Both the position numbers and the translations under genes were made by a program. DNA of 18,695 nt. It comes from an uncultured Bacilli bacterium (GTDB lineage: Bacteria; Bacillota_I; Bacilli_A; RF39; UBA660). How positions within the stretch are numbered: position 1 is the stretch's first letter; every line of letters begins with the position of its first letter. The stretch is from assembly GCA_944358225.1 (NCBI GenBank), contig CALVQP010000016.1, positions 1-18,695 of the forward strand, in the 5' to 3' direction. Shown here piece after piece: positions 1 through 5,804 of this stretch. The notes beneath the pieces are model-generated. The model had not been told where the DNA came from, searched no databases, and saw only the letters and a list, made by a program, of their open reading frames with translations.

Positions 1-225
1 TAGTCCAGAATCTTTAACACTTGCGTACAAGTTTAATATTTGAGCAGTGTCTTTATTAACTAAATATAAATTATTTGTTTTTTTAAAACAATTGTTTGAT
101 AGTTCATATATAGCATCACTTATTAATATAATAACATTTTTTATTTTTTTATTAATTGGGATATAAATATCATAACTTTGTTCTATAACCGGCACAAAAA
201 TTTCCACTAATATTTTATTATTGAT
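1..225 (-). CDS. esaB: YukD/EsaB-like ubiquitin-fold protein of type VII secretion (3' end cut by window)
   Basis: Translating leftward from 225 gives 75 residues, open to the window edge. The product begins (M)NNKILVEIFVPV, continues with SYDIYIPINKKIKNVI, and ends in LVNKDTAQIL and SVKDSGL. This matches the short ubiquitin-like YukD/EsaB proteins of T7SSb loci, which are about 80 residues long and usually end in a 'GL-x-NG-x-x-L' strand, so only about 8-10 residues should be missing. In known systems EsaB is a small cytoplasmic accessory or regulatory component of the secretion machine. The gene lies 13 nt after the essC stop, so it is probably translated from the same mRNA. The start is odd. 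A clear GAGGTG lies at 231-236, but the only codon at normal spacing in frame is ATC (225-223). The next usable start is GTG at 207-205, 23 nt from the SD, and it would remove the first residues of strand 1. Assignment rests on recalled family pattern and on the essC neighbour. Confidence 0.75.
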   Translation of the reverse strand, partial: MNNKILVEIFVPVIEQSYDIYIPINKKIKNVIILISDAIYELSNNCFKKTNNLYLVNKDTAQILNLYASVKDSGL

Positions 226-238
226 ATTATCACCTCAT

Positions 239-3200
239 TTAAAAGTCTAAAACTTCTAATTCTTCATACTCTATTAATTTGATAAGATTGGCTTGACCGT
301 CGTTTACTAAATAACCAAATAATGGATCTAACATTTTATACATATCACCGGTAATTTTAGATGGCTTTATTAAGCTTTGATCAGCAAAACCATTGCCAAC
401 CCAAACTCCTTGATTATTTTTAATATTATTTTTAAACCATTCTTCATAATTATAATTATTAAAGTTATTTAAAGTATCAATTAAAAGGAAGGCTACTTTT
501 TTGGTTTTTTTAACTTCAATTATAGCTTGAGTAAAATCCGTTTTACACTCTTGATTATTAAGTCGATCAAATAATTCCGCAAGACCGGGAATTATAATTA
601 ACATGTCAGGATATTGACTAATACTATCTAAAGAATAGTTATTATCTTTAAATTCTTTAGATAAGGCTTTAAGATATAAACATATTTTTTCAATAACATT
701 ATCAAAGTTAAGATCATAATAATTATAACGCTCTTTTATTGCACTAAAAATAATTTTTTGCGGATCTAAAATGACTATTCTGACATTATGAATAAAAGAT
801 GTAGCTTGGACTAAACCATTAATTATGGAGACGTTTCTGTTGATATCATTAACAACGAATAAATTTAAATAATTTTGTTGAAGGTTTACACTAGCATCTA
901 ATAAAGTTTTTTTGATCATACCTACTGGGAAGTTAGTTAGACTTATATTATTTGTATTTATTTTGGAAATCGTTATTTTACTTGGAAGGACTGGAATACT
1001 TTGGGCCTTATAATTATATTTATTTTTTAACTCAGCAGAAAGCTTACTTATAGTTTCTAAAATGGGAAAATTATTTAATGATGCTGTTTGAAATTCGTAA
1101 ATTTTATCAAACTTAACTAATCCTCTACCTTTGATAGCAGATGGAATTACTTTGTTTGTATTACCTAAAATATTTACATAATCATAAGGATCAGTTAATT
1201 GCAAAGTAATGTTAAAAGCAAAATTTTGACGCAATTTAAATTTAACTGTTCCTGGATTAGTAGTAGATATTATGAATATAATACCGTATTTTAATCCATC
1301 TCGTGATATGGTATTTATTTCATCTTCTAAAGTTTCATAATTTTCTGAAAAGTTTTCATACCCGTTTAAGATAACTAAAATGTATGGTACAGGGTTTTCA
1401 TTATTTTTATTATAATTTTCTATAGTTCCGCCAGTTTCATAAAACATTTTCTTTCGCGAATTTAAAAAACTGTTTAATAAATTAAATAGACTATTTACTT
1501 TATCAGTTTCATTACTTAAAGCTACATCCCCAACGTGAGGAATATCTTTAAACAGCTTTAATGTTTCAGCTCCACAGTCAATTATATACATATTAACCTC
1601 TTTGGGACTATAAAAACTAGAAATAGAAAGAATTAATGTTTGTAAAAGATCTTCTTTACCAGAGCCTGTCATTCCGTATAGCATTAAATTACCAGTTTTA
1701 CTAAGTGGTAATGTAAGCAAATGTTGACTTTGTGTACTTGGATCATCGTATTGACCAATTACTGGGTTTAAAACATTTTTCTCAACTTGAAAGTTGTATT
1801 TTTTTACTAAATCAGTTACATATATTTGGGCTGGGATTTTATCTAGCCATAATTGATTAGAAAATAACTTCTCGCTTTGAGCTATTTTACTTAAGTATTT
1901 AACAACATTCAGTAAGACTTCACCCTGAGAAGCGTTTGGATCAACAATGTTTAAAGCATCAATACTTTTTATTGAATAGCCAATATTATTAATAAAGTTA
2001 AGGGAGGTATCAACTTTTTTACGAATTTTTTCTGAGGGAATATAAGGAGATCCACAATAAGCTGACTGACCTAAAGCAAAAAAATCATTGTATCCAACCA
2101 GTAGATAAAAACGGCCGGCTTGTTTTAATTCGGCAGCATCGGGTACACGAATCATATCTTTAGAATCCGCTTTATCTTGAACTTTTAAACAAACTTTAAA
2201 TCTGGAGTTTGACCATATTTGATCATTAACAACACCGGCAGGTTTTTGAGTAGCTAGTATTAAATGAACCCCTAAAGATCTACCTATTCTAGCTGTTGAA
2301 ATTAATTGGTCCATAAATTCTGGTTGTTGGGATTTTAATTCAGCAAATTCATCACTAATTAAAAACAAATGGGAGATAGGTTTTTTTACTATACCTTGTT
2401 TATATAATTTTTGATATTTATAAATATCTATTGTACTTTCACCACTTATATCACGAGCTATATTAAATTCTTTTTGACGGCGTTTTAATTCGGCATCTAT
2501 AGAAGCCAAGGCTCTATTTAATTCATTTGTATCTAAATTAGTAATAGTCCCAGCTATATGAGGCAATTTAATTTTACGTTCTTTATTCTCAAAAGCTAAA
2601 GCCAAGCCACCACCCTTATAATCTATGATGACAAATGATACATCTTCGGGAGAATAGTTAATTGCCATAGAAAGGATAAAGGTAATCAAAAATTCTGATT
2701 TTCCCGAACCAGTAGTTCCAGCTACTAGCCCGTGTGGTCCATGAAATTTTTCATGTAAGTCTAATTTGAATAGTTCTCCATTTTCATTAGTTCCAACTGG
2801 AGCAGCTAAAGATATGGTGGCATCATTATTTTTCCAACGATTTTTGGAATTAAGCTGTTCTATTTTACCAATATTATACATTTCTAATAAAGTATAACTA
2901 TCAGGCAAACCCTTAGATTTTGTTTCATATAAAATGGGAATATTAGCTAAAATTTGACAACAAGCTCCAATATTTACTTTGTTTGGAAAATCAGCAATAA
3001 ATTGGTGTTGCTTATTAGAAACCAAATCATTTTCGATAAGACCTGATACATTATCATTAACATTTATAAAGCAAGTACATTCATTAGGTAAATTGGATAT
3101 TCTTTCATCATTTACTAGAACACTAAAACCATAATTAATTTCGGATTTAAGGACTTTTTTTATAAAAGTCTGATCATAAATCATTTTATAATTGTCGGTG

Positions 3201-4870
3201 ATAATTATATAATATTCATTAAATTTTTGATGTACAGTCGATTTTGACTCATTTTTGAAATCACTTTCAGAATATATATCTTCTCTAGTAGATAGTTCTT
3301 TTTCAAGAACTTGACAAATTGATTTGCATTCTTCATAACTAGTCGCAAAGTATCTTACTTGTTTATCATTACTAAAATTATGAGGAATATATTTAAAATC
3401 CTGCCAATTATTAGCTTTTTGTTCACTAGTAAAAATAACAAATTTTAAAATATCACCACTATAATAAGTTGCTAATTGAAGTAATAGGCTTTTTGTAAAT
3501 TCTTTGGTTATATTATATTTACCTATTATAGCACTGATTTGTTTATCTAAAAGGGATACAGTAATGGGAGCTCCATTAATTTCATAAGCTTCATCTATCA
3601 AATCTTGTAAAATACTTTTTAGCACATCATCATCTAGAGAAAATTTAGCTTCTTGATAGTTAATATCTATATCTAAAGGAGCATTACCTGTCCCTAAGCG
3701 AACTTTTAAAAAATCATCTTCATTTATTTTTCTTTCCCATAATTTTGGTTTTCGATTTAAAATAATTTCACTGCATTCTTCACATGTTAAATAATTTTCT
3801 AGCAGTGCTTGCCGTTGTTTGGCTATGTTAGCTACAATTATTTGCCTTTTTTCTTGAATGTATCTAGAATATTTATCTTTTCTTTTGTTTTCTAGTTTTA
3901 TTTTTCTTTTATCATTGTATTTTCGAGTTATAAAAGGCCATATTATCATAGTACCAATCATTGCTACGGACATAACTATCGAAGGTAAAGCTCCATTTAT
4001 TCCTGAATTGGAATTTATGGCATTATTAACACCAGTATACAGCATTACTATGGATGTCATTCCCATAGTAAGCATTGGTCCGAAGGTTATAATCATAGGC
4101 GTGTTGTCTTCTTTTTCTTTAGGCGGTGGACTATCGACTGTTATTTTTAAAGTTTCAAAAGAACTTTTAAAACGCGGACTTCGATTAAAATAGTCATTCT
4201 TTTTAAAAACTGTGACATTAGCTTCATCATCTTTAACTTCTTCATTTAAATCATATTCTTCTTTTGTAAATGGCGAAAATTTTGATGAATTAATTTGCAC
4301 TGAATTAGCCGGATTATTTATTAAGATAATATTGCCAATTATGATAATTTTTAATCCCATTATAAATAAAATATCGCCATTTTTTAATGATGCTTTAGAT
4401 ATAGGAAAGTGATTAATGAATGCTTGTTGGGGCCCGATATTATCTACAAGCATGTTATTATCAGAAAAGCTGATTTTAGTTTGGATATCACCAATCATAC
4501 TATTATTATAATAAATATCACAAGATGGATTATTACCAATAGTTATTTCTTGCTTGTTTACTATAGTATAATAATTTAAATCTTGATTAATATTCGCTAT
4601 AAATATGGGATAAGTTTCTCCAGTTATTTTATTTTTTAAAAAACAAAAAGAATTAGGTGTTATTTTCATTTTTTCTATGATTTGTCCTTTCACGTAAAGA
4701 TCAAAATCATAGTTGCTGGTTAGGATCCACGTTCCCTCAATTTCCTCGATATTAATTAAATTTTCTATCTCTCCATTATCATCAAAATCACTAAGCCAAT
4801 AATTACCATTTTTTTGGGGAGGAATACAAAAATTAATTAAATGATTGGGTTTTATTATATATACGATCAT
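239..4870 (-). CDS. essC: EssC, FtsK/SpoIIIE-type ATPase motor of type VII secretion
   Basis: This 1543-residue protein is the membrane motor that recognises and drives Esx-type substrates through the T7SSb channel. Its layout is that of EssC. Two N-terminal FHA-like modules occupy roughly residues 1-185 (second one with TIGNNPSCDI near 110). Two hydrophobic segments follow at about 259-280 and 296-314, then a charged region, then three cytoplasmic FtsK-like ATPase modules. D1 is intact: Walker A GTTGSGKS at 717-724, the DYKGGG motif at about 750, and Walker B LFLISDEF near 835-842. D2 has Walker A GMTGSGKE (1066-1073) with Glu in place of Ser/Thr, and ILNGYENF where Walker B should be. D3 (about 1300-1543) shows no P-loop. 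Active D1 and degenerate D2/D3 are known for this family. The start ATG at 4870 follows a weaker AGAGGGA SD about 12 nt upstream. Expression probably depends on read-through of the hairpin at 4915-4939, since I see no promoter in the gap. Confidence 0.95.
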   Translation of the reverse strand: MIVYIIKPNHLINFCIPPQKNGNYWLSDFDDNGEIENLINIEEIEGTWILTSNYDFDLYVKGQIIEKMKITPNSFCFLKNKITGETYPIFIANINQDLNYYTIVNKQEITIGNNPSCDIYYNNSMIGDIQTKISFSDNNMLVDNIGPQQAFINHFPISKASLKNGDILFIMGLKIIIIGNIILINNPANSVQINSSKFSPFTKEEYDLNEEVKDDEANVTVFKKNDYFNRSPRFKSSFETLKITVDSPPPKEKEDNTPMIITFGPMLTMGMTSIVMLYTGVNNAINSNSGINGALPSIVMSVAMIGTMIIWPFITRKYNDKRKIKLENKRKDKYSRYIQEKRQIIVANIAKQRQALLENYLTCEECSEIILNRKPKLWERKINEDDFLKVRLGTGNAPLDIDINYQEAKFSLDDDVLKSILQDLIDEAYEINGAPITVSLLDKQISAIIGKYNITKEFTKSLLLQLATYYSGDILKFVIFTSEQKANNWQDFKYIPHNFSNDKQVRYFATSYEECKSICQVLEKELSTREDIYSESDFKNESKSTVHQKFNEYYIIITDNYKMIYDQTFIKKVLKSEINYGFSVLVNDERISNLPNECTCFINVNDNVSGLIENDLVSNKQHQFIADFPNKVNIGACCQILANIPILYETKSKGLPDSYTLLEMYNIGKIEQLNSKNRWKNNDATISLAAPVGTNENGELFKLDLHEKFHGPHGLVAGTTGSGKSEFLITFILSMAINYSPEDVSFVIIDYKGGGLALAFENKERKIKLPHIAGTITNLDTNELNRALASIDAELKRRQKEFNIARDISGESTIDIYKYQKLYKQGIVKKPISHLFLISDEFAELKSQQPEFMDQLISTARIGRSLGVHLILATQKPAGVVNDQIWSNSRFKVCLKVQDKADSKDMIRVPDAAELKQAGRFYLLVGYNDFFALGQSAYCGSPYIPSEKIRKKVDTSLNFINNIGYSIKSIDALNIVDPNASQGEVLLNVVKYLSKIAQSEKLFSNQLWLDKIPAQIYVTDLVKKYNFQVEKNVLNPVIGQYDDPSTQSQHLLTLPLSKTGNLMLYGMTGSGKEDLLQTLILSISSFYSPKEVNMYIIDCGAETLKLFKDIPHVGDVALSNETDKVNSLFNLLNSFLNSRKKMFYETGGTIENYNKNNENPVPYILVILNGYENFSENYETLEDEINTISRDGLKYGIIFIISTTNPGTVKFKLRQNFAFNITLQLTDPYDYVNILGNTNKVIPSAIKGRGLVKFDKIYEFQTASLNNFPILETISKLSAELKNKYNYKAQSIPVLPSKITISKINTNNISLTNFPVGMIKKTLLDASVNLQQNYLNLFVVNDINRNVSIINGLVQATSFIHNVRIVILDPQKIIFSAIKERYNYYDLNFDNVIEKICLYLKALSKEFKDNNYSLDSISQYPDMLIIIPGLAELFDRLNNQECKTDFTQAIIEVKKTKKVAFLLIDTLNNFNNYNYEEWFKNNIKNNQGVWVGNGFADQSLIKPSKITGDMYKMLDPLFGYLVNDGQANLIKLIEYEELEVLDF

Positions 4871-4901
4871 CTTAACTACTTCCCTCTTACTTTGTCTAGT
4901 T

Positions 4902-4940
4902 TTTAAACAAAGAAGATGTTAGAACTTATTTCTAACATCC
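4902..4940 (-). terminator. Intrinsic (probably partial) terminator between the Esx-like gene and essC
   Basis: GATGTTAGAA at 4915-4924 pairs perfectly with TTCTAACATC at 4930-4939, giving a 10-bp stem with a 5-nt loop. On the minus strand the stem is followed by a T-rich stretch (TTCTTTGTTT), which is an imperfect U-tract. It lies 25 nt after the Esx-like stop and 45 nt before the essC start. No promoter is visible between it and essC, so it probably attenuates rather than ends transcription. That would give more mRNA for the abundant secreted proteins than for the motor. Confidence 0.75.
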
Positions 4941-4964
4941 CCTTTACAACAAATCAGCTCTTAA

Positions 4965-5318
4965 TTATAACTGAATATTATTAAAGAAATCAGCTGCACT
5001 GTCTAAAGCAGAACCTATTGTTTTAGCAACATTAGTAGCTGAGCTTTCTACTTTATGAGTGACATTCTTGTAAAGCGCCATTCTTTCAGTCATAGTATCC
5101 ATTGCCTTACTATATGCACTACTCATTCCAGCAAATGAACTAGATACACTTTTCCAACCTGCTGATAAAGCTGCTGCTGATGCATCTGATGATCCAATAG
5201 TATTTACAATTTGTTCACAAACATTACTTATTTCATTAATATTTCTATTAAGATTATTTTTTTCTTGATTTAGTCTATCTGATTGTCTTTGAATTTCTTC
5301 TGCACTAAATACTGCCAT
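4965..5318 (-). CDS. WXG100/Esx-like small secreted protein (117 aa)
   Basis: This is a predicted all-helical protein of 117 residues without signal peptide or membrane segment. Two amphipathic helices (about 6-40 and 58-100) flank a short Ser/Ala-rich turn with a central tryptophan, GWKS at 54-57. That is the helix-turn-helix plan of WXG100 (EsxA-like) substrates. The third motif position is Ser rather than Gly, and I see no clean C-terminal YxxxD/E signal. The tail (DSAADFFNNIQL) is amphipathic. It carries one cysteine (Cys34). It has a strong SD (AAGGAGG) 6-7 nt before ATG 5318, lies 24 nt downstream of the other small gene and directly upstream of essC. Family knowledge suggests secretion as a dimer, either with itself or with the neighbouring 94-residue protein, but the partner cannot be decided from sequence. 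The Esx-like call relies on fold pattern plus location. Confidence 0.75.
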   Translation of the reverse strand: MAVFSAEEIQRQSDRLNQEKNNLNRNINEISNVCEQIVNTIGSSDASAAALSAGWKSVSSSFAGMSSAYSKAMDTMTERMALYKNVTHKVESSATNVAKTIGSALDSAADFFNNIQL

Positions 5319-5342
5319 TGTTTTTTCCTCCTTTTTTCTAAA

Positions 5343-5627
5343 TTATGCTGTTTTATTATTTTCAGCTTCTTGTTGTGCTAAATATTCATTGGTTTGGGCT
5401 ATTAATTCATCAATTTTCCCACAAACAATTTTTGATTGGGAAATCATTTGATCAATATTAGAAGACCACTTGCTTCCTATAACTGTATCATCTGCCCATA
5501 GTGTTAAATCATTATTAGTCTTTACATATTCTACTGTATCGATACTTTGTAAAATACTTGATTTTTGATTTACAATCGTATCTAATTGGCCACGAACTTG
5601 ACTAATTGCTGAATTACCTAATGCCAT
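5343..5627 (-). CDS. Small Esx-like/partner protein of type VII secretion (94 aa)
   Basis: This is the first gene of the type VII operon. The 94-residue product has no signal peptide and appears helical. It has two tryptophans in the middle, LWADD (W44) and SKWSSN (W54), between a helix at about 5-35 and another at about 55-88. This resembles the WXG100 superfamily and the small helical partner proteins encoded beside LXG effectors. No exact W-x-G or YxxxD/E is present; the closest is EYLAQQE at 81-87. It has one cysteine (Cys69 or so), as does its neighbour. The SD AAAGGAG lies 4-5 nt from ATG 5627. The upstream leader holds a 12-bp hairpin and a strong promoter whose spacer contains G9. It could be a secreted substrate, a heterodimer partner of the 117-residue protein, or a chaperone. 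I cannot separate these. Confidence 0.6.
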   Translation of the reverse strand: MALGNSAISQVRGQLDTIVNQKSSILQSIDTVEYVKTNNDLTLWADDTVIGSKWSSNIDQMISQSKIVCGKIDELIAQTNEYLAQQEAENNKTA

Positions 5628-5641
5628 AAATACTCCTTTCC

Positions 5642-5675
5642 TAGCATTAAAAACTACACCCTAGTTTTACTGCTA
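5642..5675 (-). promoter_or_regulatory. 5'-UTR hairpin directly upstream of the first type VII gene
   Basis: TAGCA (5642-5646) pairs with TGCTA (5671-5675), and AAAACTA (5650-5656) pairs with TAGTTTT (5662-5668). This gives a 12-bp stem with a small 3/2-nt internal loop and a 5-nt apical loop. There is no U-tract after it on the minus strand. It ends 3 nt before the AAAGGAG SD and begins about 12 nt after the predicted transcription start, so it makes up most of the leader. It may stabilise the mRNA 5' end or modulate ribosome access. Confidence 0.6.
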
Positions 5676-5693
5676 TTTTTCTATTACGTCAAA

Positions 5694-5722
5694 ATCATAT
5701 CACCCCCCCCCGATTTTGTCAA
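5694..5722 (-). promoter_or_regulatory. Type VII operon promoter with a G9 tract in the -35/-10 spacer
   Basis: On the minus strand TTGACA (5722-5717) and TATGAT (5699-5694) are separated by exactly 17 nt (5716-5700). A TG dinucleotide gives an extended -10 (TGA-TATGAT). The spacer reads AAATC, then nine G, then TGA. Both boxes are consensus or near it. The transcript would start near 5687 and run into the two Esx-like genes and essC. A G9 run placed here makes spacer length sensitive to replication slippage, as in known phase-variable promoters. Confidence 0.85.
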
Positions 5723-5741
5723 ATGATTTTGCCAAAATCGG
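5710..5741. repeat. 9-bp inverted repeat overlapping the -35 of the type VII promoter
   Basis: CCGATTTTG (5710-5718) and CAAAATCGG (5733-5741) are perfect inverted copies 14 nt apart. The left arm reaches into the G-tract and the -35 box (5717-5722). The stretch between holds a further related ATTTTG copy (5726-5731). The dyad could be a repressor or activator site. It is too far from any gene end to look like a terminator and lacks a T-run on either side. Confidence 0.5.
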
Positions 5742-5771
5742 AAAATTACGTTAAATTTCTGTAAATTTTTC

Positions 5772-5803
5772 CAAAAAAAAGTATAGATTATTTTTTCTAT
5801 ACT
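5772..5803 (-). terminator. Rho-independent terminator of tex
   Basis: On the minus strand AGTATAGA (5803-5796) pairs with TCTATACT (5787-5780) around an 8-nt A-rich loop. It is followed immediately by a run of eight T (5780-5773). The hairpin begins 2 nt after the tex stop codon. It separates tex transcription from the type VII promoter region downstream. Confidence 0.85.
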
Positions 5804-5804
5804 A

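Noticed and set aside
3858..4412. Plus-strand open frames opposite essC (111 and 66 codons)
   Set aside because: They lie fully inside essC, lack SD sequences and show no family signature. They are shadow frames of the real gene.
5663..5691. Second promoter TTGACG - 17 nt - TAAAAC downstream of the main type VII promoter
   Set aside because: The -10 fits only 4 of 6 positions, has no TG extension, and lies in the leader hairpin. The upstream promoter is far better.
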